Shown one piece after another: positions 56,677-64,000 of a stretch of 64,000 nt of DNA. A program made the position numbers and the translations under genes. Under the pieces are notes generated by a model. It saw only the letters and a program-made list of their open reading frames with translations, was not told where the DNA came from and did not search any database. Source of the DNA: Pontibacter lucknowensis (lineage in GTDB: Bacteria > Bacteroidota > Bacteroidia > Cytophagales > Hymenobacteraceae); NCBI RefSeq assembly GCF_900156415.1, contig NZ_FTNM01000006.1, positions 1 through 64,000 on the forward strand. The letters are read 5' to 3'. How positions within the stretch are numbered: the first letter of the stretch is position 1; every line of letters begins with the position of its first letter.

Positions 56677-57648
56677 TTACATATCCAGCACTAGCGCGAA
56701 GATAAGCGGCGCTACAATCGTGGCGTCTGATTCGATCATGTACTTTGGCGTGTCTTTGCCGAGTTTACCCCAGGTGATCTTCTCGTTTGGTACAGCGCCT
56801 GAGTAAGAACCGTAGCTGGTAGTAGAATCGGAGATCTGAGCGAAGTAGCCCCACAACGGAACACCATCGCGCTGCAAATCCTGGTGCAGCATCGGCACCA
56901 CGCAGATCGGGAAGTCACCGGCTATACCGCCACCAATCTGGAAGAAACCGATCGTTGATTCTTCTTTAGCTGTATTAGTATACCAGTCAGCCAGCTCGAT
57001 CATGTACTGTATACCTGTTTTCATGGTATGCACATTCTTGATGTCGCCGCTGATCACGTGACCGGCGTAGATGTTACCCAGCGTGGAATCTTCCCAGCCC
57101 GGGCAGATAATCGGCAGATTCTTTTTGGCAGCTTCCAGCATCCAGCTGTTTTTCGGGTCGATCTGGTAGTACTGCTCCAGCTCGCCACTTAACAGGATCT
57201 GGTAAAAAAACTCGTGCGGGAAGTAAGCTTCGCCTGCCTTGTCAGCCTTTTCCCAGTACTTCAATACCACATGTTCCAGACGACGCATGGCCTCTTCCTC
57301 AGGTATACAGGTATCAGTTACGCGGTTAAGGTGACGGCTCAGCAGCTCTTCTTCATCAGCGGCCGACAGTTCGCGGTAATGCGGTACGCGCTCGTAAAAA
57401 TCGTGCGCCACCAGGTTGAAGATATCCTCCTCCAAATTGGCACCTGTACAGGAGATCGCGTGGATTTTATCCTGGCGGATCATCTCAGCCAGAATGATAC
57501 CCAACTCAGCCGTAGACATGGCACCAGCCAGCGTCACCAGCATTTTACCGCCGTTGTTGAGGTGTGTCTTATATCCTTCGGCTGCGTCGATGAGCGAGGC
57601 TGCGTTGAAGTGCTTGTAGTGCTTTTTTAAAAAATCAGATACTTCCAT
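56677..57648 (-). CDS. deoxyhypusine synthase-family protein
   Basis: A 323-aa protein homologous to deoxyhypusine synthase, which in eukaryotes and archaea transfers the butylamine group of spermidine to eIF5A. NAD and spermidine site patterns are visible (LAGAMSTAELG at about 40-50, SCTGANLEEDIFN at about 66-78, GGGIAGDFPI in the Rossmann part). The active lysine is kept as K295 in ITWGKL. Bacteria have no eIF5A, so the real product may be a homospermidine-type polyamine (inference). The family is frequent in Bacteroidota. It has its own -7 element at 57729-57736. Confidence 0.88.
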   Translation of the reverse strand: MEVSDFLKKHYKHFNAASLIDAAEGYKTHLNNGGKMLVTLAGAMSTAELGIILAEMIRQDKIHAISCTGANLEEDIFNLVAHDFYERVPHYRELSAADEEELLSRHLNRVTDTCIPEEEAMRRLEHVVLKYWEKADKAGEAYFPHEFFYQILLSGELEQYYQIDPKNSWMLEAAKKNLPIICPGWEDSTLGNIYAGHVISGDIKNVHTMKTGIQYMIELADWYTNTAKEESTIGFFQIGGGIAGDFPICVVPMLHQDLQRDGVPLWGYFAQISDSTTSYGSYSGAVPNEKITWGKLGKDTPKYMIESDATIVAPLIFALVLDM

Positions 57649-57728
57649 TTTCCTTGTGTTTATACTTTGTACTAATTCGTGTTTATACTCCTGTAACCCG
57701 ATATGAGTTAAAAAAAGATCTTCTTCCG

Positions 57729-57736
57729 CAAAGATA
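57729..57736 (-). promoter_or_regulatory. Bacteroidota -7 promoter element for the deoxyhypusine synthase homologue
   Basis: On the minus strand the sequence is TATCTTTG. It lies about 80 bases before the start and downstream of the SMR gene, so the synthase has its own transcript. Confidence 0.55.
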
Positions 57737-57762
57737 TACTTTAATACAACATGCCTCTTCGC

Positions 57763-58080
57763 TTACTTCGAAACCAGCTTCAGTCCGATGATAGAGCCGA
57801 TGAGCAGGAAGATGAAGAACAGCCGCCAGAGGTCAGCAGACTCCTTGTAAAGCAGCATACCAACCAGCACCGTACCCACTGCGCCTATACCTGTCCAGAT
57901 GGCGTAAGCCGTGCCCATCGGGATAGTCTGGATCGCTTTGTTCAGCAGAAAGAAGCTGGTGGAAATGCACAGGAAAAACCCAACAGACCACTTCATTACA
58001 CTGAAGTTGTTGGATAGCTTAAGGCAGGTAGTAAACCCGACCTCAAACATGCCCGCCATGATTAGATAGATCCAGCCCAT
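57763..58080 (-). CDS. SMR-family exporter, SugE/Gdx type
   Basis: A 105-aa four-helix membrane protein. The conserved charge E13 lies in helix 1 (MGWIYLIMAGMFE). The GTAYAIWTGIGAVGT segment (about 56-70) is the SugE/Gdx subtype signature rather than EmrE. Members of that subtype export guanidinium. It follows the Crp-type regulator gene by 60 nt on the same strand, so the pair may be an operon. Confidence 0.88.
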   Translation of the reverse strand: MGWIYLIMAGMFEVGFTTCLKLSNNFSVMKWSVGFFLCISTSFFLLNKAIQTIPMGTAYAIWTGIGAVGTVLVGMLLYKESADLWRLFFIFLLIGSIIGLKLVSK

Positions 58081-58140
58081 TTTCTTTTTTTACAAAGGTC
58101 GGGACTCCGGGCCGGAAGAAATTTAACAAATGTTAAAAAA

Positions 58141-58707
58141 TCACCTGACCTCCGCCCGGATGCGGCTGAGGGTAACCTGCGTGACGCCCAGGTAAGAGGC
58201 GATCTGGTTGAGGGGCACACGTTGGATCAGGGCGGGGTTCTGCTGCAGCAGGGCCTTGTAGCGCTCGGTGGCTGACTGAAACTGAAAGACCATGAACCGC
58301 TCCTCTGTTTTTATGAGCTCGTACTCGGCCAGCTTGCGGCCCCAGTTTGCCAGCTCGATGTTGGTCAGATATAACTCCTGCAATTGGGCTAGGTCCATGG
58401 CCTGCACCACCGAATTTTCGAGCAGCTCCACGGTTTCGTAGCCGGGCTTGTTGGCCACATAGCTGTAGTAGGAGAAAACCAGGTCGCTCTCGACACCGAA
58501 CCAAAAGGTCACCTCCTGATCGTTGCGGTAACAGAAGGCACGGGCAATACCCCGCTCAATAAAGAAAACTTTGTGGCTCACCTGCCCTTCCCGGAAAAGG
58601 ATATGTCCTTTGGGCAACTCCTGCCGCTGCATCAGCGACGTGAGCTGCTCAAAAGATCTATCCGAAATAGGGTATAACTGCCGGATGGCCTGTCCAATGG
58701 TCTGCAC
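58141..58707 (-). CDS. Crp/Fnr-family transcriptional regulator
   Basis: A 188-aa protein with an N-terminal cyclic-nucleotide-binding beta roll (about 15-120, GHILFREGQVSHKVFFIERGIARAFCY) and a C-terminal helix-turn-helix (IASYLGVTQVTLSRIRAEV, about 168-186). The arginine-serine phosphate cassette of true cAMP-binding CRP is not obvious, so the ligand is unknown. It is probably the regulator of the SMR exporter that follows. Confidence 0.88.
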   Translation of the reverse strand: MQTIGQAIRQLYPISDRSFEQLTSLMQRQELPKGHILFREGQVSHKVFFIERGIARAFCYRNDQEVTFWFGVESDLVFSYYSYVANKPGYETVELLENSVVQAMDLAQLQELYLTNIELANWGRKLAEYELIKTEERFMVFQFQSATERYKALLQQNPALIQRVPLNQIASYLGVTQVTLSRIRAEVR

Positions 58708-58728
58708 GATTTGCTTTATGCAAAAAGG

Positions 58729-59271
58729 TTATTTGGTTGGTTTCTCGATCACGAGGTTGTGGTTGGTGTAGATGCAGATGTCGGCGGCGATGTTAAGGCT
58801 TTCGCGCACCATCTCTTCTGCTGATAAGTGCGGAGCATGTTTCTTTAGAGCCAGGGCTGCGGCGTGAGCAAACATACTGCCCGAACCGATGGCCGCAATC
58901 TGGTTGTCTGGCTCCAGCACATCGCCGGTACCGGAAATGATGAGCAGTTCTTCTTTGTTGGCCACCACCATCATGGCCTCCAGTTTGCGCAGGTACTGGT
59001 CTTTGCGCCAGTCTTTGGCTAGCTCGATGGCGGCACGCTTCATGTTGCTCTGGTAGGCGTTCAGTTTCTCCTCGAAGCGCTCGAGCAGTGTGAAGGCATC
59101 GGCTGTGGAGCCGGCAAAGCCCGTCACGATTTTGCCGTCGAGCAGCTTACGGATCTTTTTGACATTGCTCTTGGCAACGTGCTTGTCCATGGTAGCCTGT
59201 CCGTCTGCGCCTACGCATACTTCTCCGTTGTGGTATATGCCTACTACAGTAGTTGATCTTATTTTTGCCAT
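58729..59271 (-). CDS. hslV: HslV peptidase subunit of the HslUV protease
   Basis: A 180-aa proteasome-like peptidase. A six-residue propeptide (MAKIRS) is followed by the N-terminal nucleophile T7 (TTVVGIYHNGEV), and GADGQATM and GFAGSTADAFTLLERFE match the family. It forms a double hexamer ring with the ATPase HslU, which is not in this window, so hslU is encoded elsewhere. Confidence 0.94.
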   Translation of the reverse strand: MAKIRSTTVVGIYHNGEVCVGADGQATMDKHVAKSNVKKIRKLLDGKIVTGFAGSTADAFTLLERFEEKLNAYQSNMKRAAIELAKDWRKDQYLRKLEAMMVVANKEELLIISGTGDVLEPDNQIAAIGSGSMFAHAAALALKKHAPHLSAEEMVRESLNIAADICIYTNHNLVIEKPTK

Positions 59272-59497
59272 TTCTATGTTTTGGTTTATGTGAAAGGTAT
59301 ACGGCTATACCTTAAAAAGCATTTGTTACAGCCAGGACTTCAGCAAACAAAACGCCAAAGGTATAGCAGCCGACAAATTGTCGGGTTAGAAACAAACTAT
59401 ACCATGGCACCATATCTTAAAGAAGCTGTATCTTAGCGTTGCAGGAGCTTAAAAATTAGAATAACACACTGCCCGTTACTTCACAACACTAAATCGT

Positions 59498-60331
59498 ATG
59501 CTGACATTGTTCAGGTTATGGAAGCTTGCTTTAAGCCGACAAAACATGCATCTGGCAGGACGTTTATGCACGTTCCTGACACTCCTGCGCATTCATATAC
59601 AGGCCAAGCTTGATAACAGACCCGATGGACTCATACAGATTCAATTCGAAGGTTACACTATGGTGAGCTATAGCTATGTAACCATTATTGAGCTATATAT
59701 TGAGATTTTTATCAAACAGGCATACCGTTTCGAAACCACCATTGCTCGGCCAATTATTATAGATTGCGGTGCAAATATGGGCATGTCGTTACTATACTTT
59801 AAACGGCTATACCCTCAGTGCGAAGTTTGGGCTTATGAAGCCAATCCAGATGCCTTCACCTTGTTGCAACTCAATGTAGCACTCAACAAGTTGGAGGGTA
59901 TACATTTGTTTAACTATGTACTTTCAGATACTGACGAAGAAGTTGACTTTTATATACCTACAACCAGAGCAGGACTGAATGGTTCTTTAGACCCCACAAT
60001 TGCAAAAGGCATGAAGCAGCGCTTAAAGGGCTATAGACTATCAGGCTTGATGCCCTTCAACATAGAAATCGATTTCGTAAAGATAGATACTGAAGGAGCA
60101 GAATTCAACATTTTGGCAGAATTGAGTGAATCCGGACGATTAAACGACATAAAGCAGTATGTCGTAGAACTGCATGCCAGCAGTGAAAATATACAACTGC
60201 AATACAACAGATTACTAAACTTTTTTGGCTCATCGTATATTCATACTTCCGTAAGCGACCAGTATACTAAAGGTTACCCACATGTGATCAAATTTTGCAG
60301 AAAGGACCTGCTTGCAGGCCCGTACCTATAA
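59498..60331 (+). CDS. FkbM-family methyltransferase
   Basis: A 277-aa SAM-dependent methyltransferase. The SAM-binding motif IIDCGANMGMSLLYF (about 87-101) is followed by EANPDAF (about 116-122). The FkbM tail VKIDTEGAEFNIL (about 193-205) is clear. Such enzymes methylate hydroxyl groups of polysaccharides or natural products. The gene is AT-richer than its neighbours and stands alone, which suggests recent gain. The target is unknown. Confidence 0.85.
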   Translation: MLTLFRLWKLALSRQNMHLAGRLCTFLTLLRIHIQAKLDNRPDGLIQIQFEGYTMVSYSYVTIIELYIEIFIKQAYRFETTIARPIIIDCGANMGMSLLYFKRLYPQCEVWAYEANPDAFTLLQLNVALNKLEGIHLFNYVLSDTDEEVDFYIPTTRAGLNGSLDPTIAKGMKQRLKGYRLSGLMPFNIEIDFVKIDTEGAEFNILAELSESGRLNDIKQYVVELHASSENIQLQYNRLLNFFGSSYIHTSVSDQYTKGYPHVIKFCRKDLLAGPYL

Positions 60332-60373
60332 GCTGCTGGCTGCAAGCTTCTGCCAAATCATGCCGTCTTTTGC

Positions 60374-60381
60374 TATCTTTG
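60374..60381 (+). promoter_or_regulatory. Bacteroidota -7 promoter element for menB
   Basis: TATCTTTG fits TAnnTTTG, 39 bases upstream of the start at 60421. Confidence 0.6.
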
Positions 60382-60420
60382 CCCTTGCAACTAGATACTC
60401 AGCTTCTAAATACTTACGAT

Positions 60421-61263
60421 ATGAGCAAAGCAAATTGGGTGACCGTAAAAGAATACGAAGACATCACCTATAAGAAATGCAATGGCGTGGCCCGTATTGC
60501 CTTCAACCGTCCGAACGTGCGTAACGCCTTCCGCCCGAAAACGGTGGGCGAACTGTTTGAGGCTTTTTTGGACGCCCGTGAAGATACCTCGATTGGGGTG
60601 GTGCTGTTCTCAGCCGAGGGACCTTCTACCAAGGACGGGGTATACTCCTTCTGCAGCGGTGGCGACCAGAATGCCCGTGGTCACCAGGGTTATGTAGACG
60701 AGGCAGGTATGCCGCGACTGAACATCCTGGAAGTGCAGCGCCTGATCCGCTTTATGCCGAAGGTGGTGATTGCTGTGGTGCCGGGTTGGGCCGTAGGTGG
60801 CGGACACTCGCTGCACGTGGTGTGCGACCTAACGCTGGCTAGTAAGGAGCATGCGATCTTTAAACAGACCGACGCCGATGTGACCAGCTTTGATGGTGGC
60901 TATGGTTCGGCTTATCTGGCCAAAATGGTGGGTCAGAAACGTGCCCGTGAGATTTTCTTCCTGGGCCGCAACTACTCTGCACAGGATGCCTACGACATGG
61001 GTATGGTAAACGCCGTGATTCCGCATGCCGAGCTGGAAGACACTGCTTACGAGTGGGCGCAGGAGATCCTGGCCAAGTCCCCTACATCGATCAAGATGCT
61101 CAAGTTCGCTTTCAACCTGACCGACGACGGCATGGTGGGCCAGCAGGTGTTTGCCGGCGAAGCTACCCGCCTCGCCTATATGACCGACGAAGCCAAAGAA
61201 GGCCGCAACGCCTTCCTGGAGAAGCGCAAGCCGGATTTCTCAGACATTAAGTGGATTCCGTAA
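60421..61263 (+). CDS. menB: 1,4-dihydroxy-2-naphthoyl-CoA synthase
   Basis: A 280-aa crotonase-fold enzyme of menaquinone synthesis that closes the ring of o-succinylbenzoyl-CoA. The oxyanion motifs are FCSGGDQNARG (about 78-88) and VPGWAVGGGHSLHVVCDLTLAS (about 120-141). The SFDGGYGSAYLAKMVGQKRAREIFFLGRNY block (about 159-188) is typical of MenB, as is the RPNVRNAFRP opening. ATG 60421 gives the usual N terminus. No other men gene is adjacent. Confidence 0.96.
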   Translation: MSKANWVTVKEYEDITYKKCNGVARIAFNRPNVRNAFRPKTVGELFEAFLDAREDTSIGVVLFSAEGPSTKDGVYSFCSGGDQNARGHQGYVDEAGMPRLNILEVQRLIRFMPKVVIAVVPGWAVGGGHSLHVVCDLTLASKEHAIFKQTDADVTSFDGGYGSAYLAKMVGQKRAREIFFLGRNYSAQDAYDMGMVNAVIPHAELEDTAYEWAQEILAKSPTSIKMLKFAFNLTDDGMVGQQVFAGEATRLAYMTDEAKEGRNAFLEKRKPDFSDIKWIP

Positions 61264-61287
61264 GGTATAGCTGCATTATAAAGGTAT

Positions 61288-61328
61288 AGCAAAGCCGCTC
61301 CGTTTTGGAGCGGCTTTGCTGTTTTTTT
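61288..61328 (+). terminator. strong rho-independent terminator after menB
   Basis: A perfect 14-bp stem (AGCAAAGCCGCTCC with its complement), loop GTTTT, then a seven-T run. Confidence 0.95.
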
Positions 61329-61836
61329 GGTAATGAGCTGTTGCGGATAAATACAATTCATAACCTTAAGGATCGAGTATTTAAGAGGTCTGCACCCCTT
61401 ACTAAAACTAACTACCAATAAATCAACCACATTAATCTGATATAACCGGGTATACCCGTTTTACCCGGTTATATCAGATTATTTCTACGCTTTTATCAGG
61501 TCATTTCGCTACATGATATGCTTATTTCTCCTTAACGCATAGTAGGAATGTATAATTAAATATACATTAAGAAGGCATCACGCCAAATCTATATCCGATT
61601 TCAGGTTTAAATCACCGCAATAGATCTTGCTAGAAATAATTCAGTTGAGGAATGATTTGTTTTCAGTAAGATTTCTTATATTGAATAAGTAAGCTATATA
61701 AGCTCTAAAAGAACTAAATGCCAGTTTCAGGTAAACTAAGACTATAATGAGTGGAAGCTAGCAACTCCACACATAGTGCAGATAAAAGGAGTAGGTACTC
61801 CTGCTAGCAAATAGTTGGACCTCATATTAGTTAGAA
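61329..61836. other. AT-rich intergenic region
   Basis: About 500 bases without a believable gene. It contains the 19-bp perfect hairpin at 61434-61480, a smaller AGGAGT/ACTCCT hairpin around 61786-61800, and GTTGGAC at 61814-61820, which fits the integron core-site consensus GTTRRRY. Confidence 0.55.
61434..61480. repeat. 19-bp perfect hairpin
   Basis: Bases 61434-61452 are the exact reverse complement of 61462-61480, loop TACCCGTTT. Its left arm end and loop also form the palindrome CGGGTATACCCG, so two folds are possible. There is no T run. Confidence 0.7.
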
Positions 61837-62286
61837 ATGTTCATTGGAAAGAAAGAGAAAAAGCCTGTATTTGACTTAGAAGGATTCGGCCTATTAGAAT
61901 TGAATACCGACAAAAGTGGGAGTGAATGGTTTGGGAAAGTTCAGAATATTTCAAAAAACCATACTATAGAACTTTCGATTGAAGTAGAAGACAATTCTTC
62001 GCCCTCGCTTAATCAGGTTGAGTCTATAAAGCGATTTACTGAAAGTATTGAATGCATAGAGCAAGCTATTTATAAATACATCCACGATTGCTTTGAAGGT
62101 ACAAAGTGGCAAAGGACAGAAGAAGACTTGAAAAAGATGTATTTTCTCTCGGCTATAACCCTCAAAAGTGATAATGCTGACATATGGGTTACACTTGAGC
62201 CACAGATAGATGTCCCCACAATTTTTAACTATCTTCCTCGACTCACCTTGAGAAACAATGAAATAGTGTGGAGTAACCTAAAATAA
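61837..62286 (+). CDS. hypothetical protein, 149 aa, possible cassette gene
   Basis: An acidic soluble protein (MFIGKKEKKPVFDLEGFGLLELNTDKSGSEWFGKVQNISKNHTIELSIEVE) with N-terminal beta strands and a helical middle. The overall shape is like small immunity-type or DUF2004-like proteins, but I do not recognise the family. It is AT-rich compared with menB. It ends 8 bases before an attC-like structure, and a GTTRRRY core lies 17 bases upstream of its start, as in integron gene cassettes. Confidence 0.65.
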   Translation: MFIGKKEKKPVFDLEGFGLLELNTDKSGSEWFGKVQNISKNHTIELSIEVEDNSSPSLNQVESIKRFTESIECIEQAIYKYIHDCFEGTKWQRTEEDLKKMYFLSAITLKSDNADIWVTLEPQIDVPTIFNYLPRLTLRNNEIVWSNLK

Positions 62287-62293
62287 ATACGTA

Positions 62294-62359
62294 GCCCAAC
62301 ACGGCACAGGCTCCACACTCGGCTGTGCCTCGTTCGCAGCCTGTCCTAATCCGTTATCT
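62294..62359 (+). other. attC-like recombination site candidate
   Basis: It has the order of an integron attC site: GCCCAAC (62294-62300, fits RYYYAAC), ACAGGCT (62306-62312), a variable stem GGCACAG/CTGTGCC, AGCCTGT (62338-62344, perfect complement of ACAGGCT), then GTTATCT (62353-62359). The last element departs from GTTRRRY. No integrase gene is in the window. Confidence 0.45.
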
Positions 62360-62444
62360 GTATTAAAAATTGCACCCCATCCCATAAAGTCAACCGTGAT
62401 CTTGATCTGGAAAGCAGGAAATTAGAATAACAGCACACATACTT

Positions 62445-62660
62445 TTACATAATGTCCGGAGCACATAAAGTGACAAATTCTGATTCGTTTATCTCTGTTT
62501 GAGTAGTCGTGTTTTCTTCACTTTCGTTCGATCTAAATGTATTGCTACATTGACCGAGCACCACCCAAATAATTACAAAAATTAGAATTGTACTGAAGCA
62601 TCCTCCACCTAGTTTTTTAGCACCATAGCCAGCAATCAATCCTCTGAATAATTTATTCAT
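62445..62660 (-). CDS. small membrane protein, 71 aa
   Basis: MNKLFRGLIAGYGAKKLGGGCFSTILIFVIIWVVLGQC: a glycine-rich cytoplasmic start and one transmembrane helix, then a short polar tail (RSNESEENTTTQTEINESEF). I have the impression of similar short Bacteroidota proteins, but no function is known to me. Start at ATG 62660. A small hairpin GTTTCT-CGTA-AGAAAC lies just upstream of the start. Confidence 0.6.
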   Translation of the reverse strand: MNKLFRGLIAGYGAKKLGGGCFSTILIFVIIWVVLGQCSNTFRSNESEENTTTQTEINESEFVTLCAPDIM

Positions 62661-62801
62661 AGTAGTATTTTTATGTTTCTCGTAAGAAACGATATTTGGA
62701 ATATGAAGTTTTGTTTGCTTGCCTAAACGTACCTATAAAGTTATTTGCATAAGGTTATATGGCAGGCTTGCTGCTTTATACTAGTCTAAAGGAGTAATAA
62801 G

Positions 62802-63098
62802 GTGGAGTATGGGAGAAGACTTATATGGACTTTCTACAGAAGCTTTGTGCTGGCTTCGATTGTGATTACCATTTGCTGTATCAAACTACTCTGGGATTAC
62901 GATTTCATGATATTCGGCATTCTGTTTTGGTTTAAAGTGGCCACCCTTGGTATTGTATTTTACTTTATTAATAGCAATAAAAGCAACCATTATTATCAAA
63001 ACCTGGGCGTGTCAAGGACTGTGCTCTGGGCAGCTACCTTGAGCTTTGACCTTTTCCTGTTTATATTTCTCACCGTTCTTGCCTTCAAAATCAGATGA
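62802..63098 (+). CDS. hypothetical membrane protein, 98 aa
   Basis: A protein with three likely helices (about 10-28, 32-54 and 72-95) and a GTG start at 62802. Its stop overlaps the ATG of the next gene (ATGA, 63095-63098), so the two are translationally coupled. It is likely the membrane half or an accessory of the ABC system encoded next, but is too short to be a full permease. Confidence 0.6.
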   Translation: MEYGRRLIWTFYRSFVLASIVITICCIKLLWDYDFMIFGILFWFKVATLGIVFYFINSNKSNHYYQNLGVSRTVLWAATLSFDLFLFIFLTVLAFKIR

Positions 63099-63748
63099 CC
63101 CACAAACTGGAAGCAGACAGTATTCAATTGGAGTATGATGGAAGAAGGATACTTTCCGACGTCTATGTAAAATGCGAAACAGGGGGAATAACTGGTCTGC
63201 TTGGTAGGAACGGACAAGGTAAATCCTGCCTGATGAAAATCATATACGATATTCTAAAGTGTGACAAGTCCGTCAGGTTCGATAATAAGATTCAGTTTGA
63301 AGCTTTCAAGCGCCCCGACTTACTTCTTTACCTTCCTCAGTTCAACTTTATACCACCACATATTAGTTTGAAAAGGATATTCAGTGACTTTGAAATGGAC
63401 TACGCATCATTTGCGCATTGATTTCCGGAATTTATGATAAAGTATAAGTCTTCTATCGGTAATCTATCTGGTGGTGAGCGTAGGTTAGTTGAAATTTACT
63501 CAGTTGTGAAATCGGTGTCTCAGTTTGCCATGCTTGATGAGCCATTCATGCATCTGAATCCGATACAGATTGATAAGGTAAAAGACTTTCTTGTTGAGGA
63601 AAAGCAAAACAAAGTGCTCATCATAACAGACCACATGTTCAGGCATGCCTTAGATATTTGTGATACTTTATACCTGCTAACAAATGGTAAGACTCACCTG
63701 GTAAGTACACCTGAAGAAATAGAGGAACTTGGTTATGCAAGGGTATAA
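63095..63748 (+). pseudogene. ABC transporter ATPase interrupted by an in-frame TGA
   Basis: One reading frame runs 63095-63748 with a single TGA at 63419-63421. Before it lies Walker A GRNGQGKS (residues about 37-44). After it follow LSGGERR, Walker B FAMLDEPF and the switch histidine in ITDHMF. Together the halves make a complete ABC ATPase of about 216 residues. No frame shift is needed. It is either a recent nonsense mutation, a sequencing error, or two separately translated parts with restart at ATG 63434. The region is AT-rich. It forms an operon with the small membrane protein just upstream. Confidence 0.75.
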
Positions 63749-63838
63749 TGCATGGTGAAAATCTGGAGCATACTTAGCTAAGCCTTAGTTAAGCACGTTG
63801 TCAGAATCTAAAACAGTAAAGCAAAACTCGTCAATGAC

Positions 63839-64000
63839 ATGGAAAACGAAAAGGCATTTGTAAGGCATTTTTTCCAGGCAGGGGTTCCCCAACCTGAGAA
63901 ACTGGACATCATCGCCCAGCACTTTCACGAGAAGCTGATTGACAAACACGACCACCTCCTGAGCGAAGGAAAAATCAGTCAGGAATACTTGCTGCTCGAA
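63839..64000 (+). CDS. Crp/Fnr-family regulator, N-terminal part (partial)
   Basis: The first 54 codons read MENEKAFVRHFFQAGV and continue to the right edge with KISQEYLLLE. The layout (a helical lead, then the start of a beta roll) is that of the cyclic-nucleotide-binding domain of Bacteroidota Crp/Fnr proteins. The DNA-binding domain is outside the window. Confidence 0.65.
   Translation, partial: MENEKAFVRHFFQAGVPQPEKLDIIAQHFHEKLIDKHDHLLSEGKISQEYLLLE

Noticed and set aside
63419-63421. Selenocysteine or programmed readthrough at the TGA in the ABC ATPase
   Set aside because: ABC ATPases have no selenocysteine at this place, there is no SECIS-like hairpin just downstream that I can see, and a nonsense mutation is simpler.

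Overview
This window looks like chromosome of a free-living Bacteroidota bacterium of the Cytophagales, most like Hymenobacteraceae such as Pontibacter (inference). The signs are a type IX secretion sorting tail, TAnnTTTG-type promoters, a lipoprotein TamA partner (TamL) next to TamB, a GH97 glucosidase, DUF3347, DUF2490 and DUF6122 proteins, and a lack of Shine-Dalgarno sites. Base composition is near 50 percent GC with AT-rich patches. I found no rRNA, tRNA, CRISPR array, prophage or plasmid backbone.

Layout. 1-5.1 kb: tail of a type IX secreted protein, then a divergent pair of alpha-glucosidases (GH97 and GH13). 5.1-5.6 kb: a decayed REP-associated tyrosine transposase between two inverted REP-like elements. 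5.6-12 kb: a GbsR/MarR-type regulator and a TolC-HlyD-RND efflux operon with two matching operator-like inverted repeats. 12-14.6 kb: an acyl-carrier-like protein lacking its modified serine, a PEBP protein and a nitroreductase-like protein. 14.9-22.4 kb: the TamB/TamL envelope assembly pair. 22.4-29.3 kb: ArsC, DUF3347 lipoprotein, small unknowns, a TonB-type outer membrane receptor and a phosphoesterase. 29.5-36.4 kb: GAPDH, release factor 3, SulP transporter, GT61 glycosyltransferase and MscL. 36.5-41 kb: creatininase-family protein, three paralogous STAS-like proteins, a sensor kinase and a likely remnant of a type IIG restriction-modification gene. 41-48 kb: secreted subtilase, a kinase/response regulator/kinase cluster, and a DUF2490 protein. 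48-59.3 kb: ABC-F protein, 2H phosphoesterase, large catalase, M1 aminopeptidase, deoxyhypusine synthase homologue, SMR exporter with a Crp-type regulator, and HslV. 59.5-64 kb: FkbM methyltransferase, MenB, then an AT-rich accessory stretch with an integron-cassette-like unit, small membrane proteins, a broken ABC ATPase and the start of a Crp/Fnr regulator.

Most of the window is housekeeping and envelope biology. The most notable non-gene signal is the word TATACC/GGTATA, which occurs about four times more often than chance on both strands, in genes and between them. Other points of interest are the paired operator repeats of the efflux locus, covarying REP hairpins around the dead transposase, a family of STAS-like paralogues, the serine-less carrier protein and the cassette-like unit near 62 kb. 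I did not find a convincing wholly new multi-gene system.
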